DNA of 64,000 bases from Cupriavidus pauculus (GCF_008693385.1 NZ_CP044067.1:2461501-2525500); one strand, 5' to 3'. Counted from the stretch's first letter, positions 34,830-44,575 are shown. The notes: generated by a model not told the origin, from the sequence alone. Program-made: numbers and translations.

Positions 34830-37800
34830 ATGCACCTGCTGTCTACCCGGCCGGGCGGCTTTGTCGAGGACAACGCCATCGTCCTGCGCATCGAGCAGAC
34901 ACCGGGGGACATCGTCGTGCTCAGCGCCGCCGACACCACGCTGTCGCTGCTCGCGAGCGTGGTGCCGCGCCTCGGTGCCGATTTTCCCTCGGTGCGTCTG
35001 GCCAACCAGATGTACCTGCGCCAGCCCGCGTCGCTCGACCTCTATGTCGACGAGGTCTTGCGGCATGCGCGCGTGGTCGTGGTCGATCATCTGGGCGGGG
35101 CCAGCGACTGGGCCTACGGGCTCGAGCGCTTGCCCGAACTCGCCCGCGCGCGCAATCAGCTGCTGGTCATGGGCTCCGGCGACCTTGCCGAGGACGAGAA
35201 CCTGGCGCGCCATGGCAATGCGCCGGCCGCGCTGAGCCACCAGCTCTGGCACTACCTGCGCGAGGGTGGCGCGGGCAATGCCGAGCAGTTCTTTCGCTGC
35301 ATCGGCCATCATGCCTTCGGCCTCGGCGAGCCCGGGCTGCCGCCGCAGGTGTTGCCGCAGGCGGCGCTCTATCACCGCGATCATGGCGTGGCCACGCTCG
35401 CGGACTGGGAGCACGAATGGTGCGCGCGCGGCTTGGCGGAAGCGCCGGTCGTGGCCGTGCTGTTCTATCGCTCCCATCTGCAGGCAGGCAATACGGAAGT
35501 ATTCGATGCGCTGTGCGCGGCGTTGATGGACGCCGGCATGCGGCCGCTGCCCGTTGCGCTGACCTCGCTCAAGGAACCGATCTGCCGCGACGTGCTGCAA
35601 CGGCTCTGCGATGCGCATGCGGTGTCGGTCGTGCTCAACACCACCGCGTTCTCGGCCGGCACGCCCGACGGCGGGGAGGGCGATGGCGTGGTCATCGCCA
35701 ACGACGCGCCGGTGCTGCAGGTCATTCTTTCCGGCGGCAATCGCGAAGACTGGCTGGCCGACAGCCAGGGGCTGGGCACGCGCGATATCGCCATGCATGT
35801 CGCGTTGCCCGAGGTCGATGGGCGCATCATCACGCGGGCCATCAGCTTCAAGGGCCTCGCGTATCGCTGTCCGCATACCGAGGCCGATGTCGTGCGTTAC
35901 CAGGCGGACGCCGAGCGCGTGGCGTTCGTCGCCGAACTCGCGCGGCGCTGGTGCCGGTTGCGCGCGCTGCCCAATGCGGAGAAGCGTGTCGCGCTGATCA
36001 TGGCCAACTATCCGGCCAGCGAGGGGCGCATCGGTAATGGGGTGGGGCTCGATACGCCCGCGTCGGTCGTGCGCATTCTCTCGCTGCTGGCGGCCGAGGG
36101 CTATACGGTGGAGGCATTGCCTGCCGATGGCGATGCGCTGATGCACGCGCTGACGCAGGGCGTGACCAACGACCTCGATCAGCATGCGGTGCGGCCCGCG
36201 TTCCAGAGCCTGGCGATGGATCGCTACCGTGCGTGGTTCGCGTCGCTGCCGGCCGAGAACCGTCATGCCGTCATCGCCCGCTGGGGCGAGCCCGAGCAGG
36301 ACCCCATGGTGCGCGCGGGGCGGTTCATGATCGCGGGCGTGCGCAGCGGGCATCTGTTTATCGGTATCCAGCCCGCGCGGGCCTATGGTGTGGACGACTA
36401 CGCGAGCTATCACGACGCGGAGCTCGCGCCACCGCATGGCTACCTCGCGTTCTATCTGTGGCTGCGCGAGGTGTTCGCGATCGATGCGGTGGTGCATGTG
36501 GGCAAGCACGGCAACCTCGAATGGCTGCCGGGCAAGAGCGTGGCCCTCTCCGCGGCGTGCTGGCCCGATGCGATTCTCGGGCCGTTGCCGCATCTGTATC
36601 CGTTTATCGTCAACGATCCGGGCGAGGGCGCGCAGGCCAAGCGCCGCGCGCAGGCGGTGATCATCGACCATCTGATGCCGCCGCTGACGCGGGCCGAGAA
36701 TTATGGGCCGCTGCAGGATCTGGAGCGGCAGGTGGACGAGTACTATGAAGCGCTGACGGTGGACCCGCGGCGCGCGAAACTGTTGCGTCGCTCGATCCTC
36801 GATACGATCGTGAACCAGCAGCTGCATCGCGAACTCGGTTTCGAGGCGCCTTCCGGTGGCGACGAGGAAGACGCGCTGCTCAACCGGACCGATGCGTGGC
36901 TGTGCGAACTCAAGGAGTCCCAGATCCGCGACGGGCTCCACGTATTCGGCGCCTCGCCGCACGGCACGCAGCGGCGCGACACGCTGGCGGCGCTGGCCCG
37001 CTTTCCGGCGGGCGACGGTGTCGGCTTGCTCCACGCACTGGCAAAGGATCTGGCCCTCGACTTCGACCCGCTCGACGCGGACTGGGCCGCACCGTGGCAC
37101 GGGCCCCGGCCCGCGTTGCTGACGGGCGTCGATGCCGGGCCATGGCGACATCATGGCGACACGCGCGAGCGGCTGGAGTTGCTGGCGCTGGCGTTGCTGG
37201 AAGACATGTTGGGGGACGCGTTGGCGGGTGCGCCGGAGAGCGATAGCGCGATGGCGCGCACGGACCTGCCCAACACGCGCCGCGCGCTGCACCACATCGC
37301 CAGCGAGCTCCTCCCGCGCCTCGACGCCTGCGGCGATCAGGAACTGTTGCAGCTGAAACGCGGCCTGAACGGCCAGTTCGTTCCCCCGGGCCCGAGCGGC
37401 GCGCCCTCACGCGGTCGCCCCGACGTGCTGCCGACCGGCCGCAATTTCTACTCGGTGGACACGCGCGCCGTGCCCACGCGCACCGCGTGGACGCTTGGCG
37501 TGCGTTCCGCGGACCAGCTCGTCGAGCGCCACCTGCAGGAGCATGGCGAGTACCCGAACGCGGTTGGCCTGTCCGTATGGGGCACGGCGACCATGCGCAC
37601 CGGCGGCGACGATATCGCGCAGGCCATGGCGCTGCTCGGTGTGCGTCCCAAATGGGCCCCGGGCAGCCATCGCGTGGTCGACTTCGAGATCCTGCCCGTC
37701 TCGACCTTCAACCGCCCGCGCATCGACGTCACGCTACGCGTATCGGGCTTCTTCCGCGATGCCTTCCCGGGCCTCGTGCAACTGTTCGATGCCGCCGTGC

Positions 37801-38642
37801 ACGCGGTGGCGGCGCTCGACGAGAGCGAGGACGTGAACCCCATCCGCGCGCGCGTGCTGGCCGAACGTGCGCGGCTCCAGGCCGAGGGCGTCGACGACGC
37901 CACGGCAAGCGAGCGTGCGACCTGGCGCGTGTTCGGCGCAAGACCGGGCGACTACGGCACGGGCCTCCAGCCGCTGATCGACAGCCGCCGCTGGCAGGAC
38001 GACGCGGACCTGTCGCATGCCTATCTGCATGCGGGCGGCTATGCCTATGGCCAGCGCGCCGACGGCATCGATGCACGGGAGAGTTTTGCCACGCGGCTCG
38101 CGGAGATCGACGCGGTGATCCAGAATCAGGACAACCGCGAGCACGATATCCTCGACGCCAACGACTACTACCAGTTCCAGGGCGGCATGGTTGCCGCCGT
38201 ACGGCATCTCGGCGGCACGCAGCCCGCGATCTATCATGGCGATCACGCCAACCCCTCCGCGCCACGGGTGCGCACGCTCGGCGAGGAGATTGCACGCGTC
38301 ATCCGCACGCGCGTGGTCAACCCCAAGTGGATCGACGGGGTCAAGCGCCATGGCTACAAGGGCGCGTTCGAGATGGCCGCCACCGTCGATTACCTGTTCG
38401 GCTACGATGCCACCGCGCGCGTGGTCGCCGATCATCAGTACGCGCTGGTGGCCGACGCCTATGTCAACGACGATGCCACGCGCGACTGGATCGCACGGCA
38501 TAATCCCCGCGCGTTGCAGGGCATCTGCGAACGCCTGCTCGAAGCGATGGAGCGTGGGCTGTGGCAGGAGCCCGGCGACCAGCGCGCGCGTATCGAAGCG
38601 CATCTGCTCGACAACGAGCAACGGCTCGAAGGACATTCATGA
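34830..38642 (+). CDS. cobN: Cobaltochelatase subunit CobN
   Basis: The 1270-residue large subunit of the ATP-dependent cobaltochelatase inserts Co2+ into hydrogenobyrinic acid a,c-diamide. The conserved H-V-G-K-H-G-N-L-E-W-L-P-G-K is at about 555-568, and P-F-I-V-N-D-P-G-E-G-A-Q-A-K-R-R follows. No signal peptide or membrane helix is present, so it is cytoplasmic, unlike the paralogue at 27557. It is preceded by cobW and overlaps the ChlI-like ATPase start as ATGA (38639-38642). Confidence 0.95.
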   Translation: MHLLSTRPGGFVEDNAIVLRIEQTPGDIVVLSAADTTLSLLASVVPRLGADFPSVRLANQMYLRQPASLDLYVDEVLRHARVVVVDHLGGASDWAYGLERLPELARARNQLLVMGSGDLAEDENLARHGNAPAALSHQLWHYLREGGAGNAEQFFRCIGHHAFGLGEPGLPPQVLPQAALYHRDHGVATLADWEHEWCARGLAEAPVVAVLFYRSHLQAGNTEVFDALCAALMDAGMRPLPVALTSLKEPICRDVLQRLCDAHAVSVVLNTTAFSAGTPDGGEGDGVVIANDAPVLQVILSGGNREDWLADSQGLGTRDIAMHVALPEVDGRIITRAISFKGLAYRCPHTEADVVRYQADAERVAFVAELARRWCRLRALPNAEKRVALIMANYPASEGRIGNGVGLDTPASVVRILSLLAAEGYTVEALPADGDALMHALTQGVTNDLDQHAVRPAFQSLAMDRYRAWFASLPAENRHAVIARWGEPEQDPMVRAGRFMIAGVRSGHLFIGIQPARAYGVDDYASYHDAELAPPHGYLAFYLWLREVFAIDAVVHVGKHGNLEWLPGKSVALSAACWPDAILGPLPHLYPFIVNDPGEGAQAKRRAQAVIIDHLMPPLTRAENYGPLQDLERQVDEYYEALTVDPRRAKLLRRSILDTIVNQQLHRELGFEAPSGGDEEDALLNRTDAWLCELKESQIRDGLHVFGASPHGTQRRDTLAALARFPAGDGVGLLHALAKDLALDFDPLDADWAAPWHGPRPALLTGVDAGPWRHHGDTRERLELLALALLEDMLGDALAGAPESDSAMARTDLPNTRRALHHIASELLPRLDACGDQELLQLKRGLNGQFVPPGPSGAPSRGRPDVLPTGRNFYSVDTRAVPTRTAWTLGVRSADQLVERHLQEHGEYPNAVGLSVWGTATMRTGGDDIAQAMALLGVRPKWAPGSHRVVDFEILPVSTFNRPRIDVTLRVSGFFRDAFPGLVQLFDAAVHAVAALDESEDVNPIRARVLAERARLQAEGVDDATASERATWRVFGARPGDYGTGLQPLIDSRRWQDDADLSHAYLHAGGYAYGQRADGIDARESFATRLAEIDAVIQNQDNREHDILDANDYYQFQGGMVAAVRHLGGTQPAIYHGDHANPSAPRVRTLGEEIARVIRTRVVNPKWIDGVKRHGYKGAFEMAATVDYLFGYDATARVVADHQYALVADAYVNDDATRDWIARHNPRALQGICERLLEAMERGLWQEPGDQRARIEAHLLDNEQRLEGHS

Positions 38643-39718
38643 CCGCCTCGGCAAGACCGATCTTTCCTTTCTCCGCACTGGTTGGCCAGGAGCGTCTGCA
38701 GCTCGCGCTGCTGCTCGCGGCCGTGGACCCCGGCATCGGCGGCGTTCTCGTGACGGGGCCGCGCGGCACCGCCAAGTCGACGGCCGCGCGCGCGCTGGCC
38801 GAGCTGTTGCCCCATGGCCATTTCGTGACGTTGCCGCTGGGCGCAAGCGAAGAGCAACTGACGGGTACGCTCGATCTCGGACATGTATTGCAGGAGGGGC
38901 AGGTGCGGTTTGCGCCGGGGCTGCTCGCGCGCGCGCACGACGGTGTGCTGTATGTGGACGAGGTCAACCTGCTGCCCGATCCGCTTGTCGATCAATTGCT
39001 CGACGTCGCGGCGAGCGGGGTCAATGTGGTCGAACGCGATGGGGTCTCGCATCAGCATGAGGCGCGGTTCGTGCTTGTCGGCACGATGAATCCGGAGGAG
39101 GGCGACCTGCGGCCGCAGTTGCTCGATCGCTTCGGTCTGGCACTGGCCATCGGCAATTACGACGATCCCGTGGCGCGGCAGGCCATCGTGCGGGCGCGGC
39201 TGGCGTTCGATGCGGATCCTCAGGGGTTTCGCGCGAGCGTCGCGGCGCGCCAGCGCGATCTCGCGGCGCGTGTGGCCGACGCCCGCGCGGGGCTGCGATC
39301 GCTGGCGTTCGACGATGCGGTGCACGCGCGCGTGAGCGTGCTGTGTATCGCCGCCGCGGTGGACGGCGTGCGCGCGGACCTCGTCATGCTGCGCGCGGCC
39401 CGTGCGCTGGCGGCGTGGGAGCGCGCGCCGTCGCTGACCACGGCGCATGTGGACGCGGTGGCTGACCTTGTGCTCTACCACCGCCGGCAGGCGTCGCAGG
39501 GGGGCTCGCCAGACGAGCGTGGCACGGCCGAGTCGTCGCCGGGCTCGCCATCGGACCCGTCATCGGACCCGCCATCGGACCCGACGTCGGGCGCGCCAGA
39601 GGCGCAGCCGGGCAACGATGAATGGGGCGCACTGCCACCGCCAACGGAGCAGGCCACCCCCGTAGCCCACGTCAAACCGCTGAAGCCCTTCGGAAAGCTA
39701 CCGCCAAAAAAAGCCTAG
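38639..39718 (+). CDS. AAA+ ATPase, ChlI/BchI/CobS-like chelatase motor subunit
   Basis: The 359-residue AAA+ protein has Walker A G-P-R-G-T-A-K-S-T (40-48), Walker B V-L-Y-V-D-E-V-N-L-L (about 102-111) and sensor G-T-M-N-P-E-E. This is the ChlI (Mg-chelatase) subtype, not CobS, which fits clusters where CobN works with ChlI/ChlD-type partners. Near the C terminus is a tandem S-D-P run (about 303-318, 12-base DNA repeats), then a basic tail. The next gene overlaps it by 97 bases. Confidence 0.88.
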   Translation: MTASARPIFPFSALVGQERLQLALLLAAVDPGIGGVLVTGPRGTAKSTAARALAELLPHGHFVTLPLGASEEQLTGTLDLGHVLQEGQVRFAPGLLARAHDGVLYVDEVNLLPDPLVDQLLDVAASGVNVVERDGVSHQHEARFVLVGTMNPEEGDLRPQLLDRFGLALAIGNYDDPVARQAIVRARLAFDADPQGFRASVAARQRDLAARVADARAGLRSLAFDDAVHARVSVLCIAAAVDGVRADLVMLRAARALAAWERAPSLTTAHVDAVADLVLYHRRQASQGGSPDERGTAESSPGSPSDPSSDPPSDPTSGAPEAQPGNDEWGALPPPTEQATPVAHVKPLKPFGKLPPKKA

Positions 39719-40365
39719 GCCACCGGCGCGATACGCCCGCCAGACAGGGCGGCGCCCGGTGGCATGCCCCTCGCGGTGGCAGCGCACGCGGCCTGCAGCC
39801 GGGCACACGCGTGCACTGGCCGCGCACGCTCGCGCGCAAGGGCCGGGATGCGCTTGACGCATCGCACCTCCGTTACCGCGACGCGGACGCGCGTGCGGGC
39901 GTGCTGCATTGTTTCGCGCTGGATTGCTCGGGCTCGATGCTGCAGGCAAGGCAGTTCGCATTTGCCAAGGGCGTATTGCTCAGGCTGCTGGAGCGCGCGT
40001 ACCAGTCGCGCGGCGACGTGGCACTGGTGTGCTTCGCCGCGAGCCGCGCCGAAGTCCGGCTACAACCGTCCCGCGCGCGTCCGTGGAACGAGTCCTGGCT
40101 CCGCCCGATTCGGGGGGGCGGGGGCACACCGTTGACGCTGGGCATGGCCCGCGCCGACCAGCTATTGGCCGGGCACGCCCGGCGCGCGCCTGCCCAGCAA
40201 CGATTGCTATGGGTGCTGACCGACGGCCGCACCAACGACGCACCGCCTCGCCCGGCGTGGGCGGACCACGTCGTAGTGGTCGATATGGAGCGCCACGCGT
40301 TGCCGCTGGGACGGTGCCGATTGCTCGCGGAGAGATGGGGCGCGGAGTATATGCCCGCGCCTTGA
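39622..40365 (+). CDS. von Willebrand A-domain protein, ChlD C-terminal-like chelatase subunit
   Basis: The 247-residue protein has a MIDAS metal site: D-C-S-G-S (about 101-105), a G-G-G-G-T-P-L Thr loop and L-T-D-G-R-T-N-D. It corresponds to the vWA half of ChlD/CobT, which couples the AAA+ ring to CobN. The N terminus is Arg/Lys-rich. The only ATG lies inside the 3' end of the ATPase gene, giving a 97-base overlap in another frame; an alternative GTG lies near 39813. Confidence 0.8.
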   Translation: MGRTATANGAGHPRSPRQTAEALRKATAKKSLGHRRDTPARQGGARWHAPRGGSARGLQPGTRVHWPRTLARKGRDALDASHLRYRDADARAGVLHCFALDCSGSMLQARQFAFAKGVLLRLLERAYQSRGDVALVCFAASRAEVRLQPSRARPWNESWLRPIRGGGGTPLTLGMARADQLLAGHARRAPAQQRLLWVLTDGRTNDAPPRPAWADHVVVVDMERHALPLGRCRLLAERWGAEYMPAP

Positions 40366-40383
40366 GGGTGGCCTGTTTCCGCT

Positions 40384-41415
40384 TCAACGCGAAGCAAAGA
40401 ATCCCTGCACGGCCTCCACCGCCGCCTCCACCGCCGCCCGCCCCACATCCAGATGCGTGACCCACCGCTGCTGCGTGGCGCCATAAGCAGACGTCACCCC
40501 GAGCCCAAGCTCCGCCACATGCGCCGCCAGTGCCGCCGCATGCTCGGCCGGCACCGTCACGAACACGATGTTCGTGTCCGGCATCACCACCTTCAATGCC
40601 GGCACCTTCGCGAATCCTTCCGCCAGCCGCCGCGCATTCTCGTGATCGTCCGCGAGCCGTGCCACATGGTGCTCGAGCGCATGGAGCCCCGCCGCGGCCA
40701 GAATGCCCGCCTGCCGCATCCCGCCGCCCAGCATCTTCCGCAGGCGCCGCCCCTTGCCGATCAGCTCGGCCGAGCCCACGAGCACCGAGCCGACCGGCGC
40801 CCCGAGCCCCTTCGACAGGCAGACCGACACCGAATCGAACGGCCGCGCCAGCACATCGGCCGCGACGCCCGAGGCCACCGCCGCATTGAACAGCCGCGCC
40901 CCATCGAGGTGGCACGCGAGCCCACGTTCACGCGCCAGCGTCGTGGCCTCGACCACATAGGTCTGCGGCAGAATCCGCCCACCGATCGTGTTCTCGAGCG
41001 CCAGCAGCCGCGTCCGCGCAAAATGCGGATCGTCGGGCTTGATCGCCGCCGCGATATCGTCCAGCGCCAGCGTGCCGTCCGGCTGGTTCGCGATCGGCTG
41101 CGGCTGGATGCTCCCGAGCACCGCCGCGCCACCCGCTTCCCAGCGATAGCAGTGCGCCATCTGCCCGACGATATATTCGTCGCCCCGCCCGCAATGCGCC
41201 ATCAGCGCAACGAGGTTGGACTGCGTACCGGTCGGCACGAACAATGCCGCTGCCTTGCCCAGCATCTCCGCGGCACGCGCTTCGAGCCGCGTCACGGTCG
41301 GATCGTCCCCGAACACGTCGTCGCCGACCACCGCCTCGGCAATGGCCGCGCGCATCGTCGGCGTGGGGCGGGTCACGGTATCGCTGCGGAAATCGTATCG
41401 AATCGGGGTGCTCAT
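40384..41415 (-). CDS. ltaE: Low-specificity L-threonine aldolase
   Basis: The 343-residue PLP enzyme of the beta-eliminating lyase family cleaves L-threonine/L-allo-threonine to glycine and acetaldehyde. It starts with the family D-F-R-S-D-T-V-T-R-P-T and has G-D-D-V-F-G-D-D-P-T. The PLP Lys lies in S-K-G-L-G-A-P-V-G-S, with H-L-D-G-A-R before it. The start at 41415 is the family norm. It is convergent with the vWA gene. Confidence 0.93.
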   Translation of the reverse strand: MSTPIRYDFRSDTVTRPTPTMRAAIAEAVVGDDVFGDDPTVTRLEARAAEMLGKAAALFVPTGTQSNLVALMAHCGRGDEYIVGQMAHCYRWEAGGAAVLGSIQPQPIANQPDGTLALDDIAAAIKPDDPHFARTRLLALENTIGGRILPQTYVVEATTLARERGLACHLDGARLFNAAVASGVAADVLARPFDSVSVCLSKGLGAPVGSVLVGSAELIGKGRRLRKMLGGGMRQAGILAAAGLHALEHHVARLADDHENARRLAEGFAKVPALKVVMPDTNIVFVTVPAEHAAALAAHVAELGLGVTSAYGATQQRWVTHLDVGRAAVEAAVEAVQGFFASR

Positions 41416-41538
41416 GGCTGGGGTCCTCGTCGGCCGGTTGGCGTGCAAAAACGCGCGTGAAAACAGCAATGATGGCACGCCCGGGCGTCGCTTGCCGCAC
41501 CGCATCGACGGTTCGCCGCATTGCACGAACGATCGCGC

Positions 41539-41566
41539 TAAAGATTGCCCGCTCATCTGCCGTTAG
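41539..41566 (+). promoter_or_regulatory. Possible FliA (sigma-28) promoter for the chemoreceptor
   Basis: TAAAGATT is followed by GCCGTTAG, close to the flagellar consensus TAAA-N15-GCCGATAA, but with a 16-base gap instead of 15. It lies about 70 bases before the chemoreceptor at 41636. The promoter before the second chemoreceptor is a better match. Confidence 0.4.
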
Positions 41567-41635
41567 GACAGCGATCGAACGACGAAAGCCCCGCGGGATC
41601 CCCCACGCGAGGGCGCAAGAGGAGCGGGAGCACCC

Positions 41636-42856
41636 ATGGCTTTGACGAACTTGAGCATTCGCGCACGCATAGGCATCGCCTTTGGCGTGGTATTGATCGT
41701 GATGGCGGTCATCATGGCCGTGGCGCTGGGACGCGTGACGCAGCTCGAGGCGCGGCTGGCGGCGAAGCCGGCGGCCGCCGAGACCGTGGCCACCGCGGAC
41801 GACGACAGTACACGCGCTATCGTCTACGGCCTCGGCGTGTTCGCGCTGCTGGCGAGCGTGGTGGCCGGCATCGGCATCGTGCGCGGCATCGAGTCGCCGC
41901 TCTCGGAGGCGGTCTTTATCGCGGAAACGGTCGCGGCCGGCGACCTGAGCAAGGAATTCGAGACCGATCGCGGCGGCGAGTTCGGCCGGCTGCTCGGCGG
42001 CCTCGGCGAGATGGAGGACATGCTGACGGACCTCGTCACGCGCATCAAGGCCGCAACGGATGCGATCTCGGTGGCATCGCACGAGATTGCCGCCGGAAAT
42101 ACCGATCTGTCCCAGCGTACCGAGGAGCAAGCCGCCACGCTCGAGGAAACCGCATCGAGCATGGGTGAACTGACGTCGATGGTGAAGCTCAATACGGACC
42201 GCGCGCGCACGGCCAACACGCTCGCGGGCGAGGCGTCGGGCATCGCCGAACGCGGTGGCGCGCTGGTTGGCAGCGTGGTGGAGACCATGGAGGCCATCAA
42301 CACGAGCTCGCGCAAGGTCACCGATATCATCGCCGTGATCGAGGGCATCGCGTTCCAGACCAACATCCTCGCGCTGAACGCCGCCGTGGAAGCGGCCCGC
42401 GCGGGCGAGCAGGGCCGCGGGTTCGCGGTCGTGGCGGGCGAGGTGCGCACGCTCGCGCAGCGCAGCGCCGCCGCGGCCAAGGAGATCAACGTGCTGATCA
42501 GCGATTCGGCGCGGCAGGTGGAGAGCGGCTCGGCGCTGGTCGGGCAGGCCGGCGAGACCATGAAGGAGATCGTCCAGGCCGTGCGCCGCGTGACCCAGAT
42601 CCTCGCGGAGATCGCCACTGCGTCCGATCACCAGAGCACGGGCATCGCGCAGGTGAACGAGGCTGTGGCGCAGATGGATACGGTCACGCAGCAGAACGCG
42701 GCGCTCGTGGAGCAGGCCGCCGCGGCGTCGGCGGCGCTGGCCGACCAGGCGCAACAGCTGCAAAGCGTGGTGGGCGAGTTCAAGCTCGACGACGAGCCGG
42801 CCTCCCCCCGCCCCGCCGCGCGGCCGGCCCAACGTCCGGCGCTCGCGCACGCCTGA
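41636..42856 (+). CDS. Methyl-accepting chemotaxis protein with minimal periplasmic loop
   Basis: The 406-residue chemoreceptor has two transmembrane helices (12-31 and 61-82) separated by only about 29 residues, then a HAMP domain (about 83-135) and the signalling domain. The hairpin tip [20 protein letters not shown] is complete. With almost no periplasmic domain it cannot bind ligand the usual way; it may sense membrane state, cytoplasmic signals or another receptor. Its C terminus is Pro/Arg/Ala-rich without a clear CheR pentapeptide. Confidence 0.9.
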   Translation: MALTNLSIRARIGIAFGVVLIVMAVIMAVALGRVTQLEARLAAKPAAAETVATADDDSTRAIVYGLGVFALLASVVAGIGIVRGIESPLSEAVFIAETVAAGDLSKEFETDRGGEFGRLLGGLGEMEDMLTDLVTRIKAATDAISVASHEIAAGNTDLSQRTEEQAATLEETASSMGELTSMVKLNTDRARTANTLAGEASGIAERGGALVGSVVETMEAINTSSRKVTDIIAVIEGIAFQTNILALNAAVEAARAGEQGRGFAVVAGEVRTLAQRSAAAAKEINVLISDSARQVESGSALVGQAGETMKEIVQAVRRVTQILAEIATASDHQSTGIAQVNEAVAQMDTVTQQNAALVEQAAAASAALADQAQQLQSVVGEFKLDDEPASPRPAARPAQRPALAHA

Positions 42857-42861
42857 CCAGG

Positions 42862-43758
42862 CTAGCCTCCCGAGGCGGGGTCACGCAGGTCATCCGACCG
42901 CAGATAGGGAATCACCGGCGCCCAGAACGCCGCGAGCCAGTCCGGATGGGTCGCGGCGTTGTGGGGCAGGTCCTCGAACGTCACCAGCCGGCTGGCGCAC
43001 CGCGCCACGCGCGCGAGCTGCTGGCCGTGGCTATAGGGAATGGTCGCGTCGATCCGGCTATGCAGCAGCATCAGCGGCATCCGCAGCCGGCAGACCCGCG
43101 CCGCGTTATCCCACGGGTCCGGCAGCATCCACGCCATCCACCCCGGTACGCGTCCCGTCGCTACCGCCGCGGCACGCGCCGACGAGAATCCCGCGCCGAT
43201 GATCGCGCCCACCGGTGCCGGCTGCAGCCGGTGCAGCACGTCGAGCAGAATCCCGGACCCCAGCGAGTAGCCCAATACGTAATGCCGCACGGCCCGCGGC
43301 GTGGCCGCACGGAAATGCGCATAGGCGGTCTTCGCATCCTCCCGCAGATTGCGCACCGTGGGCCGCCCGGTGCTCGAGCCGTAGCCGCTGTAATCGAAGA
43401 CGAACGACGAAATCCCCGCCGCATGGAGCAGCGCCTGCACGGGCGCCCAGTCCGACAGGCACTCCGAATTGCCATGGAACACACAAAGCGCCGGCGCATC
43501 CGGTGCCGTGGCCTGCACAAAACAGCCATGCAGCGTGCGATCGCCGCTCGCGAACTTGAGAGAGACGGAAGGCGCCCCCATCTGTTCAGGCGTGACGGCA
43601 TGGTCCGGGCAGGTATTGAACGCGGCCCGCTCGACCGAGCGGAACAGCAGTTGCCGGCCCACGGCAGCGGCCGCCAGCAAGGCCAGCAGCGCCGCGGCGC
43701 GCCCCGCTGGCAGTCGTGAGGCCGTGCGGGCTGGCGGATTCGGGTCGATCGCGGTCAT
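42862..43758 (-). CDS. Membrane-anchored alpha/beta hydrolase
   Basis: The 298-residue protein has an N-terminal hydrophobic anchor (about 20-38) and an alpha/beta hydrolase core with H-G-N-S-E, the elbow G-Y-S-L-G-S-G and a late D/H region (H-S-R-I-D-A-T-I-P, D-L-P-H-N). It resembles the BEM46/FrsA-like hydrolases. A GTG at 43797 would add 13 residues. It is convergent with the chemoreceptor, separated by 5 bases. The substrate is unknown. Confidence 0.85.
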   Translation of the reverse strand: MTAIDPNPPARTASRLPAGRAAALLALLAAAAVGRQLLFRSVERAAFNTCPDHAVTPEQMGAPSVSLKFASGDRTLHGCFVQATAPDAPALCVFHGNSECLSDWAPVQALLHAAGISSFVFDYSGYGSSTGRPTVRNLREDAKTAYAHFRAATPRAVRHYVLGYSLGSGILLDVLHRLQPAPVGAIIGAGFSSARAAAVATGRVPGWMAWMLPDPWDNAARVCRLRMPLMLLHSRIDATIPYSHGQQLARVARCASRLVTFEDLPHNAATHPDWLAAFWAPVIPYLRSDDLRDPASGG

Positions 43759-43866
43759 GGATATCGGGGGCAGTGGCGCCAGGGGTTTGGCGGCCACCAG
43801 ACTGGGCCGCAGGCCGATGCTATCGCATCGATAGAAACTATTTAGGCCGGCATCGCAAAAAACACC

Positions 43867-43895
43867 TTGCTTATCTATCTAGTAGTAGATATTAT
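43867..43895 (+). promoter_or_regulatory. Strong promoter of the DGAR-repeat gene
   Basis: TTGCTT, a 17-base spacer and TATTAT make a near-consensus sigma-70 promoter, about 190 bases before the start codon at 44090. The whole spacer is occupied by the TATCTA-N8-TAGATA dyad. Confidence 0.7.
43872..43891. promoter_or_regulatory. Operator 1, TATCTA-N8-TAGATA, between -35 and -10
   Basis: The perfect 6-base dyad has an 8-base centre and lies between the promoter hexamers of the DGAR-repeat gene. An identical dyad with the same spacing lies in the TetR promoter at 44914-44933. It is therefore the probable TetR site. Confidence 0.65.
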
Positions 43896-43981
43896 TCGAT
43901 CCATGGTCGCGACGCAGTCAGCGTCACAAACCAGCAGCACAGCAGTCAGTACCGGGAGTCGGTCTTTTTTTTAACGCTGGA

Positions 43982-44001
43982 TCTCTACCTACCAGTAGAT
44001 G
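43982..44001. promoter_or_regulatory. Possible second, weaker operator before the DGAR gene
   Basis: The 20 bases starting TCTCTACCTA match operator 1 at 15 of 20 positions, including GTAGAT on the right arm. It lies in the untranslated leader, 110 bases downstream of operator 1. Confidence 0.4.
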
Positions 44002-44089
44002 TAGCGAAAAACGAAAAAAGACCGCAACACAGACATCGGGCCCGATCGAGCGTCAACCTCGTAGCGCCCAAACGAAACGGAGCTAGATC

Positions 44090-44575
44090 ATGAACGCCAA
44101 GATTATCCTTACCGCCGCCGCCCTTGCCGCCGCTTTCATCGGTGGTGCCGCCCAAGCCGCACAAGGTTCGCGTGACCCGTACCTCGACGGCGCCCGCACC
44201 ATCAGCGAACCGCGTAGCACGTTCACCGACGGTGCCCGCATCAGCAACCGCGATGGTTTCACCGACGGTGCCCGCACCGCCGACCCGTACCTCGACGGCG
44301 CCCGCGTCGGCAAGGCTGACCCCTTCACCGACGGTGCTCGCATCGTCGCCGGTCTGGACCGCGTGGGTGTCTCCGCCGAACCGAGCCGCAAGGTTGACCC
44401 GTACACCGACGGCGCCCGCGATATCAACCGCCCGCGCAACCCGTACTACGACGGTGCCCGCTCGACCGATGTCTACACCGACGGTGCCCGCACCGTAGCC
44501 GGCCTTGATCGTACCGGCGTCTCCGCTGAACCGTCGCGTCAGTTCGATGTGTTCACGGATGGCGCGAATGCCTGA
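44090..44575 (+). CDS. Exported repeat protein with nine D-G-A-R units
   Basis: I do not recognise a family. The 161-residue product has a signal peptide (1-23, ending A-Q-A). The mature part is made almost entirely of short repeats of the form D-P-[YF]-[LTY]-D-G-A-[RN], nine copies spaced 8-30 residues apart, separated by short linkers. A longer module, A-G-L-D-R-x-G-V-S-A-E-P-S-R, occurs twice. There is no Cys and no His, and the charge pattern D...R is regular. This looks like a periplasmic or secreted, perhaps Ca2+- or polymer-binding, repeat protein. A good promoter and TetR-type operators precede it. The GGAGCTAGATC leader gives a ribosome-binding site. Confidence 0.75.
   Translation: MNAKIILTAAALAAAFIGGAAQAAQGSRDPYLDGARTISEPRSTFTDGARISNRDGFTDGARTADPYLDGARVGKADPFTDGARIVAGLDRVGVSAEPSRKVDPYTDGARDINRPRNPYYDGARSTDVYTDGARTVAGLDRTGVSAEPSRQFDVFTDGANA

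Noticed and set aside
31625..35005. Very long minus-strand frame over the protease and cobW
   Set aside because: His/Arg/Gly-rich shadow of real plus-strand genes with complete motifs.
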